Shown piece after piece: positions 18,012 through 26,139 of a DNA stretch of 64,000 bases. The notes under the pieces are model-generated. The model did no database searches. It had not been told where the DNA came from and saw nothing but the letters and a program-made list of their open reading frames with translations. Made by a program: the position numbers and the translations under genes. How positions within the stretch are numbered: the stretch's first letter is position 1; the number at the start of each line of letters is the position of its first letter. Origin of the DNA: JARBUG01 sp035628915 (lineage in GTDB: Bacteria > Bacillota > Sulfobacillia > Symbiobacteriales > Symbiobacteriaceae); the NCBI GenBank assembly GCA_035628915.1, contig DASPIW010000011.1, positions 1 to 64,000 of the forward strand, given 5' to 3'.

Positions 18012-18446
18012 TCAGGTGAGGTTCCAGTAGTGGCGGTGCCGGGCCCCGAGCGGCAGCCCGGGCGCCGATACGGGCAGGACTGGGCGGAACGGCTGTGACT
18101 GGACCTTTTCCTCAGTCCGCTCGGTTTTCATAGAGCCTGGGTTGGGCTGCTCTGCCAGCTGTTGCTGAGGCGGTCGGGTGACCGGCTGCGGCGGCGGACC
18201 GGGCCGGAAGTATGGCTGCGGCGTGATCCAGTGTGGGTAGGTCGGGTGCAGCATCTGAGGCGGCACCAGGCCATGCAGGACCTGTGGCCGCGGCAGGAAC
18301 TGCTGCTGCTGGGCGGTCTGTTGCTGTTGCAGCTGCGACTGCGCCTGCGGTTGCCCTTCCGGCCCTTTCTGCCCCTCACGGCTTCGCTCCCACGGTGGCT
18401 TGTTGCCCGGCCAGGGCGGCATCGGCGGCGGCAGTGGGGGAATCAT
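18012..18446 (-). CDS. Pro/Gln-rich protein inside the his cluster, unknown
   Basis: The ATG at 18446 follows GGAAGGTGATT, a strong ribosome site. The 144-residue product is low complexity: a Pro-rich start (MIPPLPPPMPPWPGNKPPW), a Gln-rich middle with runs of Gln, and a Pro-rich second half. No signal peptide and no known domain. It is transcribed divergently from hisD with only 57 bases between the starts. A longer reading frame through hisD on this strand is an artefact; the part downstream of the ribosome site is the likely gene. Possible coat or surface protein, by composition only. Confidence 0.6.
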   Translation of the reverse strand: MIPPLPPPMPPWPGNKPPWERSREGQKGPEGQPQAQSQLQQQQTAQQQQFLPRPQVLHGLVPPQMLHPTYPHWITPQPYFRPGPPPQPVTRPPQQQLAEQPNPGSMKTERTEEKVQSQPFRPVLPVSAPGLPLGARHRHYWNLT

Positions 18447-18503
18447 GACATAATCACCTTCCCGTAACAGCCTATGATACAGTAGCCCCAGGAGGGAATC
18501 ATT

Positions 18504-19793
18504 ATGCTGAAGATCTGGCAGGCGGGCGACTTTCTCGGTTTTCTCGCGACCCGCCGTTCGACGTTTTACCCCGAAATCGAGGACCGTGTCCGGGAGATCC
18601 TGGGCCAGGTCCGCGCCCGGGGCGACGAGGCGCTCTTCGAGCTGACCGCCCGATTCGACAAGGCGGACCTGCGGGCGACGGGCCTCGCCGTCTCTGAGGC
18701 GGAGTTCGCGGCGGCCCAGGCAGCCGTGACGGCGGAGTTCCGGGCCGCCCTGCAGCTGGCCATTGACAACATAACCGAGTTTCATAAGCCGCAGGTGCCG
18801 AACTCCTGGTTCATGACCCGTCCGGACGGCACGGTGCTGGGCCAGCAGGTCTCCGCCGTCGACCGGGTCGGCGTCTATGTGCCAGGCGGTGCGGCGCCGC
18901 TCTTCTCCTGCCTGCTGATGACCGTGATTCCCGCCGCCGTGGCGGGCGTGAAGGATATCATCCTCTGCACGCCCCCGAACCCGGAAGGCAAGATTGACCC
19001 GCACATGCTGGTGGCGGCGCAGGCCTGCGGCGTCGGCCGCGTTTTCAAGGTGGGCGGCGCCCAGGCCGTGGGCGCCATGGCCTACGGCACGGCGACGATT
19101 CCCAAGGTGGACAAGATCGCCGGGCCGGGCAACTACTACGTCACCATCGCCAAGAAGCTGGTCTTTGGGCCGGTGGGCATCGACATGCTGGCCGGCCCTA
19201 CGGAAGTGCTGGCCGTCGATGACGGTACGGCGGACGTCCGCTGGATTGCCGCCGATCTGCTGTCGCAGGCGGAGCATCCCAACGGGATGGTGATTCTGGT
19301 CACCACGGCGGGCGAGGAGCGGGCGAAGGCCATTGGCGCCGAGATGGCGCGGCAGACGGCCCTCCTGGACCGGGCCGACACCATCCGCAAGAGCGTGGCC
19401 GAACTGGGCGCCGCCCTGTGCGTCTCCTCGTATGCCGAGGCTGCCGATCTGGTCAACGCCATCGGGCCGGAGCACCTGGAGCTGGAGGTGGCCGACCCCT
19501 GGGCCCTGCTGCCGCTGGTCAAGCATGCCGGCTCCATCTTTATGGGCAAGTGGACGCCCGAGCCCATCGGCGACTACATCGCCGGGCCGTCCAACGTGAT
19601 TCCGACCGAAGGCACCGCCCGGTACGTCTCGCCGGTCAACGTGGAGACGTTCATCAAGCGGTCGGCGGTGGTGTACTACAGCGAGAAGGCCTTCCTGGAG
19701 CAGGCACCCCGGGCGGTCAAACTCGCCCAGCTCGAGCAGCTGCAGGCGCACGCCGGGGCGATGCTCGTCCGGCTGAAAGATCGGGGGGTGTAA
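18504..19793 (+). CDS. hisD: Histidinol dehydrogenase
   Basis: 429 residues, full length. It oxidises L-histidinol to histidine with NAD+ in the last two steps of the pathway. Visible signatures: GPGNYYV, the zinc ligands in LLSQAEHP, the catalytic pair in GPEHLE, and the C-terminal LQAHAGAM histidine. The ATG follows CAGGAGGG. It is the first gene of the hisD-B-H-A-F-IE run; hisB starts 2 bases after its stop. Confidence 0.97.
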   Translation: MLKIWQAGDFLGFLATRRSTFYPEIEDRVREILGQVRARGDEALFELTARFDKADLRATGLAVSEAEFAAAQAAVTAEFRAALQLAIDNITEFHKPQVPNSWFMTRPDGTVLGQQVSAVDRVGVYVPGGAAPLFSCLLMTVIPAAVAGVKDIILCTPPNPEGKIDPHMLVAAQACGVGRVFKVGGAQAVGAMAYGTATIPKVDKIAGPGNYYVTIAKKLVFGPVGIDMLAGPTEVLAVDDGTADVRWIAADLLSQAEHPNGMVILVTTAGEERAKAIGAEMARQTALLDRADTIRKSVAELGAALCVSSYAEAADLVNAIGPEHLELEVADPWALLPLVKHAGSIFMGKWTPEPIGDYIAGPSNVIPTEGTARYVSPVNVETFIKRSAVVYYSEKAFLEQAPRAVKLAQLEQLQAHAGAMLVRLKDRGV

Positions 19794-19795
19794 GC

Positions 19796-20386
19796 GTGGG
19801 GCGCATCGGCAAGGTGAACCGGGAGACGCGGGAGACCAACATTAACGTGGAGTGGAACCTGGACGGCGCGGGCGCCGCCTCCGTCCGTACATCCGTGCCG
19901 TTTTTCGATCACATGCTCGACCAGGTCGCCCGCCATGGCCTGACGGATCTGACGGTCCTCGCCATGGGTGACATTCAGATTGATGCCCACCACACGGTGG
20001 AGGATACGGGCATTGTGATGGGGCAGGCCCTGCGCCAGGCTCTGGGCGACGCCAGGGGCATCCGCCGTTACGGCAGCGCCTTTGTGCCCATGGACGAGAC
20101 CCTGGCGTTTGCCTCGATGGACGTGAGCGGGCGCCCCTTCCTGGTCTTTGATGCGGCGTTCCCCCGCGGCAAGGTCGGTGAATTCGACACCGAGCTGGTG
20201 CAGGAGTTCTTCCGGGCGCTGGCCTTCAACGCCGGCATCACCTTGCATTTGAAAGTCCACTACGGGCAGAACACCCACCACATGATCGAGGCGCTCTTCA
20301 AGGCGTTCGCCCGGGCGCTCTACGAGGCGGTGACGGTGGACCCCCGGGTGACCGGGGTGCCCAGCACCAAGGGGACGCTCTCATGA
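19796..20386 (+). CDS. hisB: Imidazoleglycerol-phosphate dehydratase
   Basis: 196 residues, the monofunctional form. It dehydrates imidazoleglycerol phosphate to imidazoleacetol phosphate. The manganese-binding His/Glu motifs are clear: FFDHMLDQVARHG, DAHHTVEDTG and NTHHMIEALFKA. The GTG start is 2 bases after hisD, behind GGGGGGTG, and the stop overlaps the hisH start (ATGA). There is no fused histidinol phosphatase domain, so that step must be encoded elsewhere. Confidence 0.96.
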   Translation: MGRIGKVNRETRETNINVEWNLDGAGAASVRTSVPFFDHMLDQVARHGLTDLTVLAMGDIQIDAHHTVEDTGIVMGQALRQALGDARGIRRYGSAFVPMDETLAFASMDVSGRPFLVFDAAFPRGKVGEFDTELVQEFFRALAFNAGITLHLKVHYGQNTHHMIEALFKAFARALYEAVTVDPRVTGVPSTKGTLS

Positions 20387-21027
20387 CGGTGCGCATCGTC
20401 ATCGTCGATTATGACATGGGCAATCTCCACAGCGTCCGCAACGCCTTCAAGGCGGTGGGGTATGCGGTGGAGATCTCCCCTGACCCGGAGGTCGTCGCAA
20501 ACGCGGACGGCATCGTGCTGCCGGGCATGGGCGCCTTCGGCAATGGCATGCGCAAGCTCGCCGAGCGGGGCCTCGTGGCGGCGGTAAAGGCGTTTGCAGC
20601 GGGGGGGCGCCCGGTCTTGGGCATCTGCCTGGGGATGCAGCTGCTGTTCGAGTACGGCGAGGAGTATGGGGGCGGGGAAGGCCTCGGGCTCCTGCGGGGC
20701 CGGGCCACCAGGCTGCCCGACACGGTGAAGCTGCCGCAGATTGGCTGGAATCTGGTGGAGCCGGTGGCAAAGGGCCACCCGATTTTCGAAGGGCTGCACA
20801 AGCCCTACTATGCTTACTTTGACCACAGCTACGCGGCGGACGCCGTCGCCCCAGAAGATGTGGCCGCGGTCACCGACTACGGACGGGTCTATCCGAGCGT
20901 GGTGGCGCGGGCAAACGTCACGGGAATCCAGTTCCACCCCGAGAAGTCCTCGCGGGTGGGGCTCCAAATGCTGACCAACTTCGGGAGGATCGTATGTCAT
21001 TCACTCTCTACCCGGCCATTGACTTAA
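20383..21027 (+). CDS. hisH: Imidazole glycerol phosphate synthase, glutaminase subunit
   Basis: Class I glutamine amidotransferase of 214 residues. The nucleophile is the Cys in GICLGMQ, and His and Glu are in FHPEKS. It makes ammonia for HisF. The start overlaps hisB by 4 bases; the last 34 bases overlap hisA, an unusually long overlap. As a result the C-terminal tail (CHSLSTRPLT) is encoded by the hisA start region. Confidence 0.96.
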   Translation: MTVRIVIVDYDMGNLHSVRNAFKAVGYAVEISPDPEVVANADGIVLPGMGAFGNGMRKLAERGLVAAVKAFAAGGRPVLGICLGMQLLFEYGEEYGGGEGLGLLRGRATRLPDTVKLPQIGWNLVEPVAKGHPIFEGLHKPYYAYFDHSYAADAVAPEDVAAVTDYGRVYPSVVARANVTGIQFHPEKSSRVGLQMLTNFGRIVCHSLSTRPLT

Positions 21028-21713
21028 AGGACGGACAGGCCGTCCGGCTGCTCCAGGGCCGGATGGAGGACGCCACCGTATATAACCCTGACCCCGCCGA
21101 CGCCGCCCGCCGCTGGGCGGGGGCCGGGGCGCCCTGGCTCCACGTGGTCGATCTGGACGGCGCGTTTGCGGGGGCGTCGCGCAACCTCGAAGCGGTGCGG
21201 GCCATCGCAAGCGCCGTTTCGATTCCGGTCCAGCTTGGCGGCGGGATTCGGTCGCTCGAGAGCATCGCGAAGGTGTTGGATGCCGGGGTGGCAAGGGTGA
21301 TCATCGGCAGCAAGGCGTTGGATGGCGACCTGGTCGCCGCCGCCGTCGCCCGGTTCGGCCCCGACCGAGTGGTGGTCGGCATCGACGCCAAAGGCGGCAT
21401 GGTTGCCACCGAGGGCTGGGTCAACGTCTCCGCCGTGAAGGCGGTCGACCTGGCGGAGCGGGTGAAGGCCACCGGCGTCACGACGATTATCTACACCGAT
21501 ATCAGCAAGGACGGTATGATGGCCGGCCCCAACTTTGCCGAAATGGAGGTCATGGGGCGGACGGGTGCGGGCATCATCGCCAGCGGGGGCGTCTCATCGC
21601 TGGACGATATCCGCCGGCTGATGACCATCCCCGGCGTGATGGGCGCCATTCTCGGCAAGGCGATCTATACGGGCGCCGTCGACCTCAAGGAGGCGCTGCA
21701 GCTGTGCCGTTAG
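20994..21713 (+). CDS. hisA: Phosphoribosylformimino-AICAR-P isomerase
   Basis: A (beta/alpha)8 barrel of 239 residues. Catalytic aspartates are in PAIDLKDG (strand 1) and YTDISKDG (strand 5). It isomerises ProFAR to PRFAR. The ribosome site GGGAGG lies inside hisH. The stop codon overlaps the hisF start by 10 bases. Confidence 0.96.
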   Translation: MSFTLYPAIDLKDGQAVRLLQGRMEDATVYNPDPADAARRWAGAGAPWLHVVDLDGAFAGASRNLEAVRAIASAVSIPVQLGGGIRSLESIAKVLDAGVARVIIGSKALDGDLVAAAVARFGPDRVVVGIDAKGGMVATEGWVNVSAVKAVDLAERVKATGVTTIIYTDISKDGMMAGPNFAEMEVMGRTGAGIIASGGVSSLDDIRRLMTIPGVMGAILGKAIYTGAVDLKEALQLCR

Positions 21714-22468
21714 CCAAGCGCATCATCCCCTGCCTGGACATCAAGAACGGGCGGGTGGTCAAGAACGTCAACTTCCACCACGGCACGTGGGACGCCGGCG
21801 ACCCCGCCGAACTGGCGGCCATGTACGACCGGCAGGGCGGCGATGAAGTCGTCTTCCTCGATATCAACGCTTCCTGGGAACAGCGGTCGGCGACCCTGGA
21901 GATCCTGACCCGTGCGGCGGAGCAGGTCTTCATCCCCCTGACGATCGGCGGCGGCGTCTCTACTGTCGAGCACGTACGGTCCTACCTGCGGGCGGGCGCC
22001 GACAAGGTTTCCATCAACACCGGAGCGGTAAAGGACCCGGATTTGATCAACCGCAGCGCGGAAGTATTTGGCTCGTCAACCATCGTCATCGCGATTGACG
22101 TGAAGCGCAAAGCGGAAGGCGGTTGGGAAGTCTATTTGCAGGGCGGACGGACGCCCACGGGCATCGACGGCATCAAGTGGGCCGAGGAGGCCTGGAAGCG
22201 GGGCGCCGGCGAGCTGCTGGTCACTTCCATGGACGCCGACGGCACCCGCGCCGGGTACGACCTGGAGCTGCACGAGCGCCTGGCGGAGACGGTCGACGTT
22301 CCGGTAATCGCATCCGGCGGAGCAGGCACCCTGGATCACATCGCCGAAGTCCTCACCGCAGGAAAGGCGGATGCCGCCCTGGTCGCTTCGATTTTTCACA
22401 GCGGCCGGTATACGGTGGATGACGCCAAGCAGTACCTTGCGGCGAAAGGGGTGCCCGTGCGCCAATGA
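21704..22468 (+). CDS. hisF: Imidazole glycerol phosphate synthase, cyclase subunit
   Basis: Barrel enzyme of 254 residues with catalytic Asp in CLDIKNGRVVK and AIDVKR. With HisH it turns PRFAR and ammonia into imidazoleglycerol phosphate and AICAR. GTG start inside hisA; the stop overlaps the hisIE start by 4 bases. Family-typical length. Confidence 0.97.
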   Translation: MPLAKRIIPCLDIKNGRVVKNVNFHHGTWDAGDPAELAAMYDRQGGDEVVFLDINASWEQRSATLEILTRAAEQVFIPLTIGGGVSTVEHVRSYLRAGADKVSINTGAVKDPDLINRSAEVFGSSTIVIAIDVKRKAEGGWEVYLQGGRTPTGIDGIKWAEEAWKRGAGELLVTSMDADGTRAGYDLELHERLAETVDVPVIASGGAGTLDHIAEVLTAGKADAALVASIFHSGRYTVDDAKQYLAAKGVPVRQ

Positions 22469-23154
22469 TGGACAGCAAGACCGTGGAGTTGAAGTGGGGG
22501 CCGGACGGCCTGATTCCCGCCATCGCCCAGGATGCCCGCACCGGCCAGGTGCTGATGCAGGCTTATATGAACGAGGAGTCGCTGCGCAAGACCCTTGAGT
22601 CCGGGACGGCCTGGTATTGGTCGCGCAGTCGGCAGGAGCTGTGGAACAAGGGCGCCACGTCGGGCCATTTTCAGCACGTGAAGGAGATTCGCACCGACTG
22701 CGACGGCGATTCGCTGCTGGTGCTGGTCGAGCAGGAGGGCGCGGCGTGCCATGAGGGGACGTACAGCTGCTTTACCCGCCGGGTGGACGGGTCCGGCGCC
22801 GACCTGCAGGACTCGGCCTACTGGCCCGCGCAGCCCGCGGTGGAGCCGCCGTACGACATCGGCACGATTCTGCGTGAGGTGACGGAGGTGCTGGTCGACC
22901 GGCGGGCACATCCCGATCCTGAATCCTACACCTCCAAGCTGTTTACCAAGGGCTCGGATGCGTACTGCAAGAAGATCGGCGAGGAGGCCACGGAGGTGGT
23001 GCTCGCCGTCAAGAACCGGGACCGGGAGAACCTCGCCTTCGAGGTGGCCGACCTCTGGTTCTTTACCCTGATCGCCCTGGTGGACCAGGGGCTTGACCCC
23101 CGTGCCGTGGCCGAGCAGCTGGCCGGCCGCAGGGGGAAGCGCCGCCCTGAATGA
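22465..23154 (+). CDS. hisIE: Bifunctional phosphoribosyl-AMP cyclohydrolase / phosphoribosyl-ATP pyrophosphatase
   Basis: 229 residues in two domains. The N-terminal HisI part (about 1-120) has zinc and magnesium sites in TDCDGDS and CHEGTYSC. The C-terminal HisE part (about 128-220) has the MazG-like Y-T-S-K-L-F and K-K-I-G-E-E-A-T-E-V-V motifs. It carries out steps 2 and 3 of the pathway. It is the last gene of the tightly overlapped run and is followed by a stem-loop. Confidence 0.95.
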   Translation: MMDSKTVELKWGPDGLIPAIAQDARTGQVLMQAYMNEESLRKTLESGTAWYWSRSRQELWNKGATSGHFQHVKEIRTDCDGDSLLVLVEQEGAACHEGTYSCFTRRVDGSGADLQDSAYWPAQPAVEPPYDIGTILREVTEVLVDRRAHPDPESYTSKLFTKGSDAYCKKIGEEATEVVLAVKNRDRENLAFEVADLWFFTLIALVDQGLDPRAVAEQLAGRRGKRRPE

Positions 23155-23157
23155 AAG

Positions 23158-23187
23158 TGAGAGGGGGGTTGTCACCCCCCTCTCACC
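23158..23187 (+). terminator. Hairpin after hisIE
   Basis: TGAGAGGGGGGT pairs with ACCCCCCTCTCA around a 4-base loop. Strong stem, but the following bases are C-rich, so some readthrough into hisC is likely. Confidence 0.65.
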
Positions 23188-23210
23188 TCTCCCCCAACTG
23201 CAGATCGCTC

Positions 23211-23239
23211 GATCAGGAGCGCTCCCGCTACTCCTGATC
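23211..23239 (+). promoter_or_regulatory. Palindrome in the hisIE-hisC gap
   Basis: GATCAGGAG at 23211-23219 and CTCCTGATC at 23231-23239 form a perfect 9-bp stem with an 11-base spacer. No T-run follows. It lies 47 bases before hisC and may be an operator, an RNA processing site or a transcript-stability hairpin. Confidence 0.5.
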
Positions 23240-23285
23240 AAGCTAGTAGGTCCCGGACATGAGACGCTGAGAAGGAGTAGATGAG

Positions 23286-24377
23286 ATGCCTGCCGTGCGC
23301 CCTGCCGTGAAAGCGATGCGGTCGTACGTTCCCGGCAAGCCCGTGGCCGACGTGCAGCGGGAGCTGGGGATTACCGATCTGATCAAGCTGAACCAGAACG
23401 AGAACCCCCTGGGCCCCTCCCCGAAAGCCGTGGCCGCTGCCACGGCGGCGATGCGGGAGGTACATACCTACCCCGAAGGTACGACCCGGGCCCTGCGCCA
23501 AAAGCTCGCCGCCATGTGGGACTTGCCGCCCGAGTGGTTCATTGTCGGCAACGGGTCGGATGAGGTCTTCCGGCTGCTGGCCGAGACCTATCTGGAGCCC
23601 GGCGACAAGGCGATCATTCCGGTGCCGTCCTTTGCCGGCTATCCGCTGGTAGTGGAGCTGATGGGCGCCACGCCGATGCCGGTGCCCCTGGCCGCCAACG
23701 GCTCCATGGACCTGGATTCGATGGCGGAGATGGCGGAGAACCTGCATGCGAAAATGATCTTCCTGTGCCGGCCCAACAACCCCACGGGCGCCGTGTTTGA
23801 GCAGCACCTGTTCCCGGCGTTCATGGCGCATGTGCCGTCGGATACCCTGGTGGTGTTGGATGAGGCCTACCGGGAGTTTGATGAGACGCCTTTTGACAGC
23901 AAGGCGCTGCTGATGCAGTATCCGAACGTGGTGGTCACCCGGACATTCAGCAAGATATACGGGATGGCGGGTTTCCGCCTGGGCTACGGGGTGGCGCGGC
24001 CCGAGGTGCTCACTCCCTTCTACACGGTGCGGGACCCGTTCAGCGTCAACAACCTGGCCGCTGCGGCGGGACTGGCGGCGCTGGATGATACGGAGCATCT
24101 GGAGCGGACGCAGGAGCTGACCCGGAAAGGCAAGGCGCGCCTGTACGAGTTTTTCGAGGAGTGGGATATCCCCTACACCCAGAGCCAGGCGAACTTCGTG
24201 ATGTTTGATGTGGAGCAGCCGGCGACCGAGGTGTATGAGGCGCTGCTGCGCCGGGGAGTGCTGGTCCGGCCCTGCGGGTCGTTCGGTCTGCCGACCTGCC
24301 TGCGGGTGACGGTGGGGACGGAGGCGGAGAACAAACGCTTCCTGGAGGCGCTGGAGCAGGTGCTGCAGGAAGAGTGA
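23286..24377 (+). CDS. hisC: Histidinol-phosphate aminotransferase
   Basis: Fold type I PLP enzyme of 363 residues. Signatures are NQNENPLGPSP near the N terminus, NNPTG, LDEAYREF and the PLP lysine in TFSKIYGMAGFRLGYG. It transaminates imidazoleacetol phosphate to histidinol phosphate. HisC enzymes can also use aromatic substrates, so overlap with Tyr/Phe synthesis is possible. ATG with GAGAAGGAG upstream. Confidence 0.93.
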   Translation: MPAVRPAVKAMRSYVPGKPVADVQRELGITDLIKLNQNENPLGPSPKAVAAATAAMREVHTYPEGTTRALRQKLAAMWDLPPEWFIVGNGSDEVFRLLAETYLEPGDKAIIPVPSFAGYPLVVELMGATPMPVPLAANGSMDLDSMAEMAENLHAKMIFLCRPNNPTGAVFEQHLFPAFMAHVPSDTLVVLDEAYREFDETPFDSKALLMQYPNVVVTRTFSKIYGMAGFRLGYGVARPEVLTPFYTVRDPFSVNNLAAAAGLAALDDTEHLERTQELTRKGKARLYEFFEEWDIPYTQSQANFVMFDVEQPATEVYEALLRRGVLVRPCGSFGLPTCLRVTVGTEAENKRFLEALEQVLQEE

Positions 24378-24483
24378 TGGTATATCCGCCACGGCTTCAG
24401 GTTAGAATGTGAAGAGGCGCCCGCAGTTGCCGCGCCCCTTATGATGAGACGGCGACGGCTGTTCGCAAGAGGCGAGGAGAGTG

Positions 24484-24543
24484 ATGAGCACCATCAGCGT
24501 CACCCCATTCGGGGGCTCGGCCTGTCGTGACTCCCAGATATAG
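24484..24543 (+). other. Possible 19-codon leader peptide or gene remnant
   Basis: GCGAGGAGAGTG precedes an ATG reading MSTISVTPFGGSACRDSQI and a stop, directly followed by a terminator at 24551. The start looks like that of a truncated metallo-beta-lactamase-type gene, or it could be a leader peptide. No his or other regulatory codon run is present. Confidence 0.25.
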
Positions 24544-24550
24544 GATAACA

Positions 24551-24594
24551 GAGAACGCGCCTTCGGCTTGTCGTAAAGCTGAGGGCGCGTTCTC
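24551..24594 (+). terminator. Strong hairpin downstream of hisC
   Basis: GAGAACGCGCC at 24551-24561 pairs with GGCGCGTTCTC at 24584-24594, with further pairing inside (CTT...AAG). Followed by CGTTTCGG. It separates hisC from the minus-strand gene. The 24378-24483 stretch before it holds nothing I can recognise. Confidence 0.75.
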
Positions 24595-24629
24595 CGTTTC
24601 GGTCGTCAAGTCTCGACATGTCGCAGAGA

Positions 24630-25160
24630 CTAGCCCCGTCTATGACGGTCACCCGCCACTACGTCTGCGATGCCGACCACCAATCCGGTGGCCCCGGTTA
24701 ACAGAAGGGGGGCGATGGCTTTCGCCCCATCCGGCCACTGCCGAATGAACTGATTCACTGACTCTCCCAGCATCACCCACTGCCAGGCGAATGCGATGGC
24801 GGCAGCAATGATGGCAGCTAGTACACTCCTTTGGAGGACGCCGAACGCCAAACCGACGCCCACAAACCACCAGAACGCGGCGCCGCCGGTGCCGGGGTCG
24901 CCAATCCATGGCATGATGATCCCGGCATGCTTGAGGGGCTTCTCAATCATTTGCCAGCAGAGCCACGGCACGCCCGACCAGACTCCCGATACGAGGATGG
25001 CTTCCGCCCACACGCGGGCATTCCGACCGGCCTTCAAGGGGCCGCCGTCGGCGCCCAGGAAGACCCGGACAAAGGGCGCGATGGTTCTGACCTGAGGAAC
25101 GACCGATAACACGTAGTGGACAATCACCCAGTAGACGATCCGTCCGAGTTCCTGTCGCAA
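24630..25160 (-). CDS. Membrane protein, unknown function
   Basis: The TTG at 25160 follows AGAAAGGGG; it is chosen over longer in-frame starts with no ribosome site. About 176 residues with four hydrophobic segments, one Trp-rich (ILVSGVWSGVPWLCW). The N-terminal part is amphipathic (RQELGRIVYWVIVHYVLSVV). I recognise no family. It is divergent from the lipoprotein at 25293. Confidence 0.5.
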   Translation of the reverse strand: MRQELGRIVYWVIVHYVLSVVPQVRTIAPFVRVFLGADGGPLKAGRNARVWAEAILVSGVWSGVPWLCWQMIEKPLKHAGIIMPWIGDPGTGGAAFWWFVGVGLAFGVLQRSVLAAIIAAAIAFAWQWVMLGESVNQFIRQWPDGAKAIAPLLLTGATGLVVGIADVVAGDRHRRG

Positions 25161-25292
25161 GGTGTACGCCCCTTTCTGAGCTGGATTCCTCCCGGTTCGT
25201 CTGATGAGCAGGCGCCTGGTGGTCTCGAAAGAATTCCGTGACAATTTCTGAGTCCTGTGAGACGTCCAAGTGAGTGACAAAGGGGGAAGCAT

Positions 25293-26101
25293 ATGCAATC
25301 AGTGTTCAGCCTGGTTCTGGGACTCCTCCTGCTGTGTGGCTGTGCACGGGCCCCGGCGCCCGCCCGGGCCGTCGCCGACCTGCCCGCCCAGGCCGACCGT
25401 CACACCGTTGACTGGGCGCCTGACGGGCGCCGGCTGCTGTACGTCAGTCAGGGGGGAACGGCTACGGCCCCGCCATGCTCCTCGACCTGGACCGGCCTGA
25501 CCAGCCCCGGGGAGTCACCGCGGCGCCCGCCTACAGCCTCGCATTCAGCCCCGACGGGCATTCCTTTGCCTACGTGGCCGACCGTCCTGAACAGGGGCGG
25601 CCCGTCCGCACCGTCTACGTCCAACCGGTCACCGGCGGTGAGCCCGTCGACTTGTTTGAAGGCACCACCGCCATCCACGGCGTAAGCGGATCCATCTTCG
25701 TTGATCGATGGGTGGACGAGCATACTCTGGCCTACACCGAGGGCATGGGCACCGGCGCCCTGGAACTCTGGCTGGTGAATGTACCGAGCAGGGAGATGCT
25801 CCTGCCCGCATCTGTCGACTATATGGCCACCAGTTTCATCTGGACGGCAGAACTGGGCCGGCTGCAGGACCTGCCGGATGATCCGCCGCAGTGGCCCGTC
25901 CCGCCGCTGGTGCAGGGTGAACTCGTCGCCTTTGCCCGCGCCAACGGGCACTGGTATGTCTCGCCGCTCGCCCACAGGGCGCCGCACCCTCTGGCGAAGG
26001 GCCGCGGACTCCAGCTGCTGTGGGCGCCGGATGCCCGGCATATTGCACTGATCGGGGGCGACCCGATCCGCCTGCAGGTACAGGTCAACCCGGCCCAGTA
26101 A
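25293..26101 (+). pseudogene. Beta-propeller lipoprotein with a -1 frameshift
   Basis: The first 55 or so residues (ATG at 25293, AAAGGGGG ribosome site) form a lipoprotein signal peptide with LLLLCGC and the start of a WD40/PD40-like propeller, ending YVSQG. The propeller then continues in another frame (GNGYGPAMLLDLDRP, SLAFSPDGHSFAYVADRP) to 26101. The switch lies at a run of six G at 25451-25456. Adding one G would restore a single protein of 269 residues. The downstream part is well conserved in codon use, so this is a recent mutation, a sequencing error or slippage. Confidence 0.75.
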
Positions 26102-26139
26102 CGGTGCCGCGCACCTGCCCGTTCGAGCTGCTCGTGGAT

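Noticed and set aside
18447..19751. Minus-strand extension of the Pro/Gln-rich gene across hisD
   Set aside because: Only the part after the GGTGATT ribosome site at 18446 has its own composition; the rest mirrors hisD.
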